Below are positions 34,943 to 44,455 of a stretch of DNA of 64,000 bases, piece after piece. The stretch comes from Lewinellaceae bacterium SD302 (GTDB lineage: Bacteria > Bacteroidota > Bacteroidia > Chitinophagales > Saprospiraceae). The translations under genes and the position numbers were made by a program. The stretch is from positions 1 to 64,000 of the forward strand of contig PDLQ01000009.1 in assembly GCA_002591745.1 (NCBI GenBank). The letters run 5' to 3'. Below the pieces are notes generated by a model. It made no database searches, was not told where the DNA came from, and saw only the letters and a list, made by a program, of their open reading frames with translations. Within the stretch, counting starts at the first letter, position 1; each line of letters opens with the position of its first letter.

Positions 34943-36928
34943 ATGAAAGAATTTAAAGTCCGCAGCGAGCAAGGAGAACTGGTGCTGCAAAAGTCCAGTA
35001 AACTTGTTGGTCTGAAAACCAATACAGAATCCAACCCCGACGAGGTAGCCAGCCAGGTGATTCCAAACCTGGGTGGCTTCGAGGTGGTCACCTTACAGGA
35101 CAAAGCGGACATAGATGCCGCCCTGGACCAGGTGAGGAGCAATAGTAAAGTAGATGTGGGTACCCACGTTTATTTCGCTAAAGGAGATAATCGGCCGGTC
35201 GTCCCAACGGGTATCCTCTACATCAATTTTGTAGATGAGGTGAGTGATGAAGAGAGTCAGGTTGCGTTGGACGCCTATGCCTTGGAAGTACTTGAAAGAA
35301 GAGCTGGCAACCTTGTTGTCGCTCAGGTTACGGCCGGAAGCCCGAACCCCCTGAAGACCGCGGCACTGCTTCAGGAACTGAGTATGGTAGAAAATGCCAT
35401 TCCCGATCTTGACGTTCCGTTGGACCAGTATTTCACTATTCCCCGGGATGGTTTATTAAGCCACCAATGGCACCTGGCCAACGACGGACGTATAGATGAT
35501 GCCAACTTCCCAACCCGCCCCGGAGCAGATGCCAGGGTAACGGCTGCCTGGCGTAAGTTGGGTAGCCTGGGTTCCAGTAACATCAAAATTGCGGTCATTG
35601 ATAACGGCTTCGATCTCCAGCATCCGGACTTACGAAATAAAGCCGTCAGCCAGTTGAATGTACTGTCTAACGTGCCTCAGGTACCCACCGGAGCAGCACA
35701 CGGCAACCACGCTACTCCCTGTGCCAGTGTAGCCCTGGCTTCGGCCAACGGTTCCGGCATTGTGGGCGCAGCACCAATGTCACGGCTTATTCCCGTTCAT
35801 GGGTTGAGCTATAGCCGCTGGATTACCGAACGAATGTTTAACCACTGTATTACCAGTGGCGCTGACATCATTAGTTGTAGTTGGGGCACTATTCAATCCG
35901 CCTACCGCCCCAGCAACCTACACCTGGATGCCATTCGTAAGGCCGCAAGTCAGGGCCGTAACGGTAAGGGCTGCGTAGTTCTTTTTGCGGCCGGCAACGA
36001 AAACGCGGACCTGCTCAATTACTATGCTACCATACCGGAGGTGATTTGTGTGGGTGCATCCACTAGTAACGATACCCATGCATTTTACAGCAACCGCGGT
36101 GCACAAATCAGCGTAGTAGCACCCAGCGACGGTGGATGGCCCATACTGGCTGCCCGGGCCAGCTGGGATGCGGGGATGGGCGGAAACAACCCGTACTACG
36201 TGGACGGGCGCGACCGAGGGCCTTATTACAAACACTTTGGTGGCACCAGCAGCGCTACACCCTTGGTAGCCGGTGTATGTGCTCTGATCCTCTCGGCTAA
36301 TCCTAACTTAACGGCAGCGCAGGTCAAACAAATCCTGGAGAAAACAGCTGATAAGATCGGCAGTGCCAGCGAATACGACTTTCGGGGGCATAGCCGCAAA
36401 TTTGGCTTCGGTCGGGTCAACGCAGAAAAGGCCGTAGCAGAGGCCATTAGAATGGGGAGTACCAGTAGCGGAGGCGGTACCATCCCTCTTCCCGATCTAC
36501 CTACGCCTGATCCAACGCCTACCCCCAATCCAACGCCTACTCCTAATCCTACGCCAGCCCCTAATCCTACGCCTACTCCCGATCCTACGCCTACGCCCGA
36601 CCCCCCGACTACAACACCACCGATTACCGGGGGCGTGGACGCGGGCCTGGGTGTTTTCCGCTTCAGTGTAAAGCGGCAAGCGGCAACTGGATTCGGGCTG
36701 CAGATCGGCGTGTACCGTGACTACGCTACTGTCCTGAAGGAAGCGGAGAAATTAGAGCGTCTCTTTAATTTACCCGTTATCGTGAGCATAAATAAAGTAA
36801 ACGGTGCATTGGCTTACAAAGTCGTCTTGGGCGCCTTCAATACGGCCGATGAGGCCCGGGCTCAAATTGGACGGGCCAAGGCTGCCGGTTATGCCCCCTT
36901 TGTTAGGAATATCCGGGATCTAGGCTAG
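34943..36928 (+). CDS. S8 subtilisin-family peptidase fused to a C-terminal SPOR domain
   Basis: From ATG 34943 the protein has 661 residues. An open frame from 34799 would run through a repeat and a hairpin, so I rejected that start. An N-terminal domain (1-165) precedes the subtilisin domain, which has Asp220 in IAVIDNG, His253 in AHGNH, the oxyanion Asn352 in AAGNEN and Ser436 in GGTSSATPLVAG. A Pro-Thr-rich linker (PTPNPTP-type repeats, about 505-550) leads to a SPOR-like domain at the end (FGLQIGVYRDYATVLKEAEKL, YKVVLGAFNTADEAR). SPOR domains bind denuded septal peptidoglycan. No signal peptide is visible at this start, which is odd for such a domain. Confidence 0.85.
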   Translation: MKEFKVRSEQGELVLQKSSKLVGLKTNTESNPDEVASQVIPNLGGFEVVTLQDKADIDAALDQVRSNSKVDVGTHVYFAKGDNRPVVPTGILYINFVDEVSDEESQVALDAYALEVLERRAGNLVVAQVTAGSPNPLKTAALLQELSMVENAIPDLDVPLDQYFTIPRDGLLSHQWHLANDGRIDDANFPTRPGADARVTAAWRKLGSLGSSNIKIAVIDNGFDLQHPDLRNKAVSQLNVLSNVPQVPTGAAHGNHATPCASVALASANGSGIVGAAPMSRLIPVHGLSYSRWITERMFNHCITSGADIISCSWGTIQSAYRPSNLHLDAIRKAASQGRNGKGCVVLFAAGNENADLLNYYATIPEVICVGASTSNDTHAFYSNRGAQISVVAPSDGGWPILAARASWDAGMGGNNPYYVDGRDRGPYYKHFGGTSSATPLVAGVCALILSANPNLTAAQVKQILEKTADKIGSASEYDFRGHSRKFGFGRVNAEKAVAEAIRMGSTSSGGGTIPLPDLPTPDPTPTPNPTPTPNPTPAPNPTPTPDPTPTPDPPTTTPPITGGVDAGLGVFRFSVKRQAATGFGLQIGVYRDYATVLKEAEKLERLFNLPVIVSINKVNGALAYKVVLGAFNTADEARAQIGRAKAAGYAPFVRNIRDLG

Positions 36929-36948
36929 TGGATTCTTCTAGTGACTAA

Positions 36949-37103
36949 GAGCTTGTTTGGATTTCTATTTCCTGAAAAACAAGCATTTATGAACCTGGCG
37001 TCACCAAAAATAGATCGCTTGACCCGCCAAGCTCACAATTTTATGGTATAGTCAGAACCATTAATCATTGTTTTTCAGTTCATAGCAATTCCCAAACAAG
37101 CTC
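36949..37103. mobile_element. 155-bp MITE with GAGCTTGTTTGG ends and TAA target duplication
   Basis: The ends GAGCTTGTTTGG and CCAAACAAGCTC are inverted, and similarity continues about 36 bp inward (TGAAAAACAA on each arm). TAA flanks both sides (36946-36948 and 37104-37106). It encodes nothing. The TIR and 3-bp duplication would fit an IS5/IS427-type transposase acting in trans (inference). Confidence 0.75.
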
Positions 37104-37109
37104 TAAATA

Positions 37110-37147
37110 AAAAGCCGCGCTGGTCATAGTGATTAGTGCGGCTTTTT
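37110..37147 (-). terminator. Hairpin terminator after the first M4 peptidase gene
   Basis: AAAAGCCGC and GCGGCTTTT pair around a 19-nt loop, with A/T runs on both sides. It would stop minus-strand transcription from 37173 and probably works in both directions. Confidence 0.65.
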
Positions 37148-37172
37148 AATGCCATTAGTCCGTATGCTTTTG

Positions 37173-40100
37173 CTACTGCTTCACGAAGCGGCGTACGGCC
37201 AATTGACGGCCATCCTCAGCATTGAATGCCTTAAGGATATAAGTAGCGGCGGGCAGCCCCGTCAGGTCAAGTTGAGAGGTGCTTCCATCAGCGGTTTGGC
37301 TACTAGCCCGGATGGAGCGAACCCTATGGCCTAGCAAGTCGGTGATCTCATAGGTAACCTCCATTAGCTCGGCGGTAGCTAGATCTACGTTCAGGCGGTT
37401 TGTGGCCGGATTGGGAAACAGCTTCAAGTTACTGATAACGACGTCATTCTGGTCATTGGTACTGCTTGGGTCCTCAGCGCAAGTGTAAGAAAACAGAAAC
37501 CCTCCGGCGGAAGTACCAATGTCCGAAATCAACACCAGGTATACACTACTTCCGGTCGAAGTCAATTGGTCGCCGGGAAGAAGATCTGTGCCGGAATAAG
37601 CGCCGATCTGAGGAGCACCAGGGTTGTTTCCATCGTAAATGTTGAGAAAATCCTGGCCAGCTTCCAATTCGAATTGGTCAATGGTCAGGGTAAATGGTGT
37701 CTCATCCGGTGAGTTCAGCAGAATGCCTCCCTGAAAATTATTTGGGTAGTTGCCAGGATAGCCGGGTGACTGGACCAGCCCAGAACAAAGATTCAGTTCC
37801 TGAATGGTCAACTGCTCGAAGATAACGGCCTCACACAGTTGGCCGCTAAAATCCACGATAACGAAATCCTCAAAGACCATGGTGTTACAGCCCTGCTCGT
37901 TACAACTGGTCAGGCTTACGTCGTAAGTACCCTCCTCAGCATAAGTGTGAACAGGATTTTGCTCCGTCGACGTATTTCCGTCTCCAAAATTCCACTCCCA
38001 GCTATCTGGCTGTTGGATACTGTTATCCAGGAAACTGATCATACCGTCACAACTGATGCGATTTTCGGCTCCGATGGCCACCGTGGGTGCCGCCGGATCA
38101 GCGCATGACCACCGGAACAAAAACCCATCTCTCGTGTCGGACAAGTTGGACGTAAAGTGTACGGTAATTACGTTTCCAGTACTTTCGTAGCTCAGATTTT
38201 CAGCATCTCCGGTGAGTGACGTAATTAAGGGAGCGCTAATATTGTCTCCATCGTAAAGGTGAATAAAATCTCCGCCGGGCTCAAGCTCCAATTCCAGCAC
38301 CTCAAAGATAATTGGGCGGTCCTCAGAGCTGATAATGGTATAAGTGAGTTCTTGATTGAGTTCGTACTCACCATCCGGACCACCACTATCGTAAAGGGCA
38401 CCTTCGCAGGATTCGATTACCTGATTCTGGCTAAAAATTCCGGCACTACATACGATGTTCTCCGGATCGACAAGTACGGCGTTCTCAACAGTGTTCACCA
38501 ACGTATCTCCACTACCGCAACTGCTATAGGTGGTCAGGGTTACGGTATAGCTACCTTCAGCACCGTAAACATGGATCGGGTTCTGTTCCGAGGAAGTACT
38601 ACCATCTCCGAAGTCCCAAAAGATGTAGTCGGCAAAACTAAAACTGGTAAATTCCACCAGCGCGTTTTCATTGCAGACAAATGTTTCCACGATAAAATCA
38701 GCGGTCGCCTCGGCCGGTGAGTCAAAAATGACGCCAACGGCCTGCCAGGCAGCGTGTACTTTAAGCGGATATGGACCACAGCTGCCGTACAGGTCTCCCG
38801 CCGCCATCGCGGAATTAAAGCCGGAATCGTGGTAATTCGAAGAAGGAGTCAAATAGAAGGCCAGATTATGAAAAGCGATCTCGAGGGCCGTGTCCATGGA
38901 CATTGGGTCAAGGTCATAGGCAAAGCCCAGGTCATTCACTCCGGTTTCTCCTTCTACAAGCATTTGATACCAGTGATTTTGTACGCCGCTGTTGGTGTGT
39001 ACGCCGGCACCATCCGTCCAGTAATCTCCGTCGTAGGTATCTGGATTATTATGGATATTAGGATCAGCCATATTGCGAATACCTGACCCGTTTGCGGTGA
39101 AAGGGCCACCGATCGTCCAGTTTCCCGGGTCATTGTTTTCGATGATATTCATCGTAGCTCCAAAGATGTCGCTAAAGGACTCGTTGAGTGCCCCGGACTC
39201 GTCGTTGTAGATCAGACCGGCGGTTCGCTCGGTCAAACCGTGGGTTAATTCGTGGGCCACCACGTCAGAGGTGACCAGTGGAGCGATTAAAGTACCGTTG
39301 GGGCTTCCGTCGCCATAGGTCATTCGGCTCCCATCCCAGAAGGCATTTTGAAAATTATTTCCGTAGTGCAAGTGGCTTTCCAGTAACTCGCCGTTTCCAT
39401 CAATACTGTTACGGCCCAGCGTGGTCAGGAGGTCATAGTAAGCCTGGGTGCCCCAGTGTACATCGGTAGCCACTTCATCTTGGTCGGGATTGACATTGTT
39501 CCAGTAATTGTCAGGGTCAGCGAAATTGGTGTAAGGATAATCACTCTGGCCTTCCGAATTATAAGTTTCGATCCCATTCCCCCGGCTGTTATCGTGTAGG
39601 ATATATTTCAGCGTTTCATCCTCCTCGGTCATGAATTCGCGAATGCCGGAATAACGGGTTTCAGCAGTCCCCTCGATCAAATTGCCGGGGGGATGTACGT
39701 GGTCGTGCTCCCGATTAGTATGAATGTGTTCTTCACGGGCTATCTCGTCACCCGTGGCCACGTCCAGATATATCGTTTTATGGCTTATCGGGTCTGCGGA
39801 GTAAATTTTAACCGCGTAAGCTAACTGGAAATCCCGGTTATTAAAATCCATTTCAGCGGGCACCCACAGTATCTCTGCATTCGGGTAATCAGATAGCGTC
39901 GGGCTGGCTTCCCAGCCGTATTTTTTGGCGGGGAGTAAATCCAGTGCTGCGGCGATGGCCTGGGAAGGTGTCAGTAAAACCGGCGCGGCGGTTTGCTGGT
40001 CTACGAAATACAGATCGCCGGTGGCGTGGGTCCACAGATCTCCCCGACCGTGCAGGATTATCTGGCTGGCTCGTATCTGTTTCCCATCCACGAAATGTTG

Positions 40101-40391
40101 TAAACGTAAGTGTCGATTTCCGTGGCGATCCGTATCGTCGGCAACCACCTTCAGGCTGGAGCCGGCTGGTAATTCAAGTTGACGGATGATCCACTCGGCA
40201 CCTCGGAAAAACGATTGTTGATTGGCCGATTGCAGGCGAATGTATTGGGGGTATTGCTGATTGTCGTCGTAGCGCAGTACGCTGGTCCCGGGAATAAGAT
40301 CATCAGCCGCGATCCCTTCAACCAATTTAGCGGAAACAGCATTCATCGCTAGAAGCATGGAAAGGAAAAACAGCACGAAAGAACGCAGCAT
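37173..40391 (-). CDS. Secreted M4 (thermolysin-like) metallopeptidase with PKD and CUB domains
   Basis: The 1072-residue protein has a signal peptide (1-21), an FTP/PepSY propeptide and the M4 domain. Zinc ligands are His380 and His384 with catalytic Glu381 (VVAHELTHGLTERTAG), the third ligand is Glu404 (GALNESFSD), and the C-terminal half shows GVHTNSGVQNHW. After residue 580 come a PKD domain (DYIFWDFGDGSTSSEQNPIH), a CUB-like domain, a second PKD (WNFGDGNTSTEQNP), a second CUB and a type A sorting domain (LFPNPATNRLNVDL to RRFVKQ). It probably digests extracellular protein while tethered at the surface. It is closely related to the neighbour at 40585. Confidence 0.93.
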   Translation of the reverse strand: MLRSFVLFFLSMLLAMNAVSAKLVEGIAADDLIPGTSVLRYDDNQQYPQYIRLQSANQQSFFRGAEWIIRQLELPAGSSLKVVADDTDRHGNRHLRLQHFVDGKQIRASQIILHGRGDLWTHATGDLYFVDQQTAAPVLLTPSQAIAAALDLLPAKKYGWEASPTLSDYPNAEILWVPAEMDFNNRDFQLAYAVKIYSADPISHKTIYLDVATGDEIAREEHIHTNREHDHVHPPGNLIEGTAETRYSGIREFMTEEDETLKYILHDNSRGNGIETYNSEGQSDYPYTNFADPDNYWNNVNPDQDEVATDVHWGTQAYYDLLTTLGRNSIDGNGELLESHLHYGNNFQNAFWDGSRMTYGDGSPNGTLIAPLVTSDVVAHELTHGLTERTAGLIYNDESGALNESFSDIFGATMNIIENNDPGNWTIGGPFTANGSGIRNMADPNIHNNPDTYDGDYWTDGAGVHTNSGVQNHWYQMLVEGETGVNDLGFAYDLDPMSMDTALEIAFHNLAFYLTPSSNYHDSGFNSAMAAGDLYGSCGPYPLKVHAAWQAVGVIFDSPAEATADFIVETFVCNENALVEFTSFSFADYIFWDFGDGSTSSEQNPIHVYGAEGSYTVTLTTYSSCGSGDTLVNTVENAVLVDPENIVCSAGIFSQNQVIESCEGALYDSGGPDGEYELNQELTYTIISSEDRPIIFEVLELELEPGGDFIHLYDGDNISAPLITSLTGDAENLSYESTGNVITVHFTSNLSDTRDGFLFRWSCADPAAPTVAIGAENRISCDGMISFLDNSIQQPDSWEWNFGDGNTSTEQNPVHTYAEEGTYDVSLTSCNEQGCNTMVFEDFVIVDFSGQLCEAVIFEQLTIQELNLCSGLVQSPGYPGNYPNNFQGGILLNSPDETPFTLTIDQFELEAGQDFLNIYDGNNPGAPQIGAYSGTDLLPGDQLTSTGSSVYLVLISDIGTSAGGFLFSYTCAEDPSSTNDQNDVVISNLKLFPNPATNRLNVDLATAELMEVTYEITDLLGHRVRSIRASSQTADGSTSQLDLTGLPAATYILKAFNAEDGRQLAVRRFVKQ

Positions 40392-40523
40392 AATCAGTGG
40401 ATTTTACGGACGGACAAATTAACCCTTATCCCGGCATTATTTGATTGAAACCATTCGGACTATACAAATACGACATTAAAGAGACTTTAGGGTTCCAGAA
40501 AGCTCTTAACCCACAAATAATAA

Positions 40524-40552
40524 GGCCGCCCCGACTATATATCGGGGCGGCC
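40524..40552 (-). terminator. Hairpin terminator after the second M4 peptidase gene
   Basis: GGCCGCCCCGA pairs perfectly with TCGGGGCGGCC around a 7-nt loop, about 33 bp past the stop at 40585, with an AT-rich tail on the minus strand. Confidence 0.8.
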
Positions 40553-40584
40553 ATTATTAAAATCGTTTTATCGAATCGTTGAAT

Positions 40585-43500
40585 CTACTGCTTAACGAAG
40601 CGACGTACTGCCAACTGACGACCGTCTTCGGTGCTGATGGCTTTAAGGATGTAAGTAGCGGATGGTAGTCCCGCCAGGTCGAGTTGGAAATTACCAGCGG
40701 CCTGACTGCCGGCCCGGACATTACGCAGGTCCCGGCCTAATAAATCGGTAATCACGTAAGTCACTTCCATAACTTCGTTAGTCATCAGGCTTACGTTCAG
40801 GCGGTTCGTGGCCGGGTTGGGAAACAGCGTCAGACTACTGATCGCGGCGGCGTCATTATCGCGTACGTTAATGACTTCCACGACCTCCACTTCGATGGTG
40901 GCGGCGGCGGCACACACCTCGGTAGAATTGGCGTCCAGGCGCAGTTCATAAAGACCGAGGTCGTTCCAGGTATAGTCCAGTATTTCACCGGTCGCTACGG
41001 CTGCTCCATCGATACTCCAACTAAATTCATTCAGCAGGTCAGTTCCATCGTAGGTATACTCAACCTGGCTGCCCTGCTCAACCAGGATCGGACCATCAAT
41101 AGCCAGGGGCAGACTTAGGCTATTTACGTTTACCGTCGTTTCCAGATCGGCATTATTGCCGTCGTCCTGGACTAACAAAGTAGCAGTGTATGCTCCCGTT
41201 GCCGCATAAGTATGGGCGTGTGGGCCGGGGCCTTCCGCAGTGGTTCCGTCACCGAAGTCCCAGTCGTACTGGAAATTGGCGGCACCCTGAAGTGCTTCGA
41301 ATACATAAGTACCCGGGCAACCTTGTTCCTGGGTTGCACCAATGGATACTTGGTCGATACTACCAACTCCACAGTCGTAAGCGAGTTCGAATCCTCCTTC
41401 CGTAACACTGCCGTCAGTCAGGAATACCACGTAAAGACTTCCGCTGGTGGACGTAATTACGTCTCCGGGGCTCAGGTCAGGGTTAGAATAAGTTCCAATC
41501 AATGGTGCGCCAAGGTTTTCTCCGTCGTAGATACTGAGGAAGTCGAAACCCGCCTCTACATCAAATTGAACAACGGTCAGGGTATAAGGATTTCCACTGG
41601 GTGAGGTAAGTAGTACCGCTCCCTGAAAATTATCCGGGTATTCTGAAGGAAAATTAGGCGACTGAAGGAATCCGGTACAGAAATCAACTTCAACAATATT
41701 TCCTTCTTCAAAGACGATGGTCTGGCACAGTACGCCGGTGAAATCGACTTCGACAAAATTTTCAAATACCTGGGTATTACAACCCAATTCGTTGCAGGCC
41801 GTAAGACTTACGTTGTAAATGCCGCTTTCCGTATAAGTGTGGGTCGGATTTTGCTCAGTCGAAGAGTTCCCATCACCGAAATTCCATTCCCAGCTGGTGG
41901 GAAGGCTGCCTGACAGGTCATTAAAATTTACTACGCCATCACAAACACTCTGATCGTCGGCACCGATGTTTACAACCGGGGCGGTGAGTTCAGCACAGGA
42001 CCATTCGATCAGAAAGCCGCCGTCCGTAACGGTAAAGTCAGAGTCAAAACGAATCGTTATCGCCCCTCCGGTACTTTCGTAGGTCAGGTTTTGATCCGAT
42101 CCCGTCAGGGTGGCAATCAACGGTGCGTTGGCATTATTACCATCATAAATGTAAATGAAGTCATAGGTGGCTTCAATGTTCAACTCTACAATGTCCAGGA
42201 TCACCGCTGTTCCCTCCGTACTGATGATCGTGAACGTATAGTCTTCAAGGTCCTGATAATTACCGTTCGGGCCACCACTATCGAATAGAGCACCGGAGCA
42301 AGATTCAACGGTTTGACTCTCAGTCAAAAAGCTAGCCGTACAGAGAATATCTTCCGGATCGATAATTACGGCGTTTTCCACGACGTTAACCACGGTATCG
42401 TTGCTACACTCTCCTCCGAACGAGGTTAGGGTAACCGTGTAACTACCGACGTCACCATAGATGTGAACAGGGTCTTCTTCCGTGGAGGTATTACCATCGC
42501 CAAAATCCCACAAATATTCGTTAGCGAAGCTAACGTTATTGAACTGAATCGCTTCATCAGGGTCGCAGAATACGGTGGACTCTAGCGTGAAGTTGGCCGT
42601 CAATACAGCTGGGGAACCAAAGATCACCCCTACCGCTTGCCATGCTTCCCATACGCGAATAGTATAACTACTACAGGTGCCGTGCAGATCGGCAGCAGCC
42701 AGCGTGGAATTAAAGCCGGCATCCTGATAATTGGAAGAAGGCGTCAGGTAAAAGGCCAGATTATTGAAAGCAATCTCGAGAGCACTGTCCAGGGCCATGG
42801 GGGCCAGGTCGTAAGCGTATCCTAATTCATTAACGCCCGTCTCACCATCTACCAGTAACTGGAACCAGTGGTTTTGGACGCCCGAGTTGGTATGTACCCC
42901 AGCTCCGTCGGTCCAGAAGTCACCATCGTAAGTGTCCGGATTGTTGTGAACATTCGGATCGGACATGCTGCGAATACCCAGGCCATCAGCCGTTAATGGG
43001 CCCCCGATGGTCCAGGAGCCATCCATAGGATTTTCGATAAAATTCATACTGGCTCCGAAGATGTCGCTGAAAGACTCGTTGAGTGCACCCGATTCGTCGT
43101 TATAAATCAGTCCGGCGGTCCGTTCGGTCAGGCCGTGGGTCAGTTCGTGAGCGACTACTTCCGAGGTGACCAATGGTGAGATCAGGAAGCCTCCGGGGTT
43201 TCCGTCACCATAAGTCATACGGTTTCCGTCCCAAAAAGCATTTTGGAAATTGTTACCATAGTGTAAATGACTCTCCAGTAGTTCTCCATCTCCATCGATA
43301 CTATTACGGCCGAGGGTTTGTAGCAAATCGTAGTAGGCTTGGGTGCCCCAGTGGACATCGGTAGCTACTTCGTCTTGGTCGGCATTGACGTTATCCCAAT
43401 AATTGTCCGGATCGGCGAAATCAATGTATAGGTAAGCATCCTGGGTTTGGGAGTTGTAGGTCTCCACGCCATCTCCACGAGTGTAATCGCGGAGAATGAA

Positions 43501-44310
43501 TTTCAGGTCTTCATCTTCTTCTGTTTCCAGCGTCCGAATGCCGGAGTAGCGGGTTTCTGCCGTTCCCGGAATCACCGTTGTTGCGGGTTCGTGGTGGTGA
43601 CCGTCAGCGCAGTTGTGCTTGTCTCCATTTCCGTCTCGGGTATGAATATGTTCTACACGGGCAATTTCGTTACCCGTCGCCACGTCCAGGTAGACCGTTT
43701 TATGGCTCAATGGATCAACGGAATAAACCTTTACAGCGTAAGTCAGCTGGAAGGCCTGCCCCTCGAAATCCAAGTTGGTCGGCACCCAGATCAGGTCGGC
43801 AGTGGGGTAATCAGAAAGTGCCGGGGTTACTTCCCACCCGTAGTCTTTGGCGGGCAGGATATCCAGAGCCGTAGCAATAGCCTGTGAGGATGTCAGCAAT
43901 ACCGGGGAGGCCGTTTGAACATTTACCGGATAAAGATCGCCGGTAGCGTGGGTCCAGTGATCTCCCCTACCGTGCAGGATGATTTGGCTGGCCAATACAA
44001 TTTTACCGTCCAGGTGCTGCTGTAATCGCAGGTGACGCATTCCATTTCGATCCGTGTCATCGGCCAGAACTTCCAGCGTGGTGCCGGCTGGCAGTCCAAA
44101 TTGGCGAATAATCCATTCTGCACCATACTCGAAAGACTGCTCGTGACCGGGCTGCAGGCGAATGTATTGAGGATATTTTTGTCCATCGGCGTAGCGCAGA
44201 ACACTGGCACCGGAAATGAGATCGTCGGCCGCCTGGCCTTCGATCAGTTTAGCGGACAGGCCGCTGGTTGCTAACAGGATGGTTAGCATTAGTAAGGTAA
44301 AAGAACGCAT
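40585..44310 (-). CDS. Secreted M4 (thermolysin-like) metallopeptidase with PKD and CUB domains (paralogue)
   Basis: From ATG 44310 (signal peptide MRSFTLLMLTILLATSGLSA) the protein has 1241 residues. An upstream ATG at 44397 would bury the signal peptide. The FTP propeptide is followed by the M4 domain with HELTH at 388-392 and Glu in GALNESFSD. It contains a His-rich insertion near residue 230-245 (DKHNCADGHHHEP). Then come PKD, CUB, PKD, CUB, a further PKD (FQYDWDFGDGTTAEGPGPH), an Ig-like module and a type A sorting domain ending RRFVKQ. It differs from the 37173 copy mainly by about 170 extra residues of Ig/PKD sequence. The tandem pair suggests recent duplication. Confidence 0.93.
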   Translation of the reverse strand: MRSFTLLMLTILLATSGLSAKLIEGQAADDLISGASVLRYADGQKYPQYIRLQPGHEQSFEYGAEWIIRQFGLPAGTTLEVLADDTDRNGMRHLRLQQHLDGKIVLASQIILHGRGDHWTHATGDLYPVNVQTASPVLLTSSQAIATALDILPAKDYGWEVTPALSDYPTADLIWVPTNLDFEGQAFQLTYAVKVYSVDPLSHKTVYLDVATGNEIARVEHIHTRDGNGDKHNCADGHHHEPATTVIPGTAETRYSGIRTLETEEDEDLKFILRDYTRGDGVETYNSQTQDAYLYIDFADPDNYWDNVNADQDEVATDVHWGTQAYYDLLQTLGRNSIDGDGELLESHLHYGNNFQNAFWDGNRMTYGDGNPGGFLISPLVTSEVVAHELTHGLTERTAGLIYNDESGALNESFSDIFGASMNFIENPMDGSWTIGGPLTADGLGIRSMSDPNVHNNPDTYDGDFWTDGAGVHTNSGVQNHWFQLLVDGETGVNELGYAYDLAPMALDSALEIAFNNLAFYLTPSSNYQDAGFNSTLAAADLHGTCSSYTIRVWEAWQAVGVIFGSPAVLTANFTLESTVFCDPDEAIQFNNVSFANEYLWDFGDGNTSTEEDPVHIYGDVGSYTVTLTSFGGECSNDTVVNVVENAVIIDPEDILCTASFLTESQTVESCSGALFDSGGPNGNYQDLEDYTFTIISTEGTAVILDIVELNIEATYDFIYIYDGNNANAPLIATLTGSDQNLTYESTGGAITIRFDSDFTVTDGGFLIEWSCAELTAPVVNIGADDQSVCDGVVNFNDLSGSLPTSWEWNFGDGNSSTEQNPTHTYTESGIYNVSLTACNELGCNTQVFENFVEVDFTGVLCQTIVFEEGNIVEVDFCTGFLQSPNFPSEYPDNFQGAVLLTSPSGNPYTLTVVQFDVEAGFDFLSIYDGENLGAPLIGTYSNPDLSPGDVITSTSGSLYVVFLTDGSVTEGGFELAYDCGVGSIDQVSIGATQEQGCPGTYVFEALQGAANFQYDWDFGDGTTAEGPGPHAHTYAATGAYTATLLVQDDGNNADLETTVNVNSLSLPLAIDGPILVEQGSQVEYTYDGTDLLNEFSWSIDGAAVATGEILDYTWNDLGLYELRLDANSTEVCAAAATIEVEVVEVINVRDNDAAAISSLTLFPNPATNRLNVSLMTNEVMEVTYVITDLLGRDLRNVRAGSQAAGNFQLDLAGLPSATYILKAISTEDGRQLAVRRFVKQ

Positions 44311-44455
44311 AATACAGATGGGGTTTATGCTGGTGACAAGGTAGTGCAGGAGAAAAATTCGTTCACAAAACTTATTGAGATTCAAAAACTCAGACACTAA
44401 GATAATTTTTTCGCGCGTAAAAGTTAGGTCTGAACTCAGAGAGCAGTTGTATAAG

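Noticed and set aside
36500-36610. Short tandem DNA repeats as a regulatory or mobile element
   Set aside because: They encode the Pro-Thr-rich linker of the subtilisin-SPOR protein.
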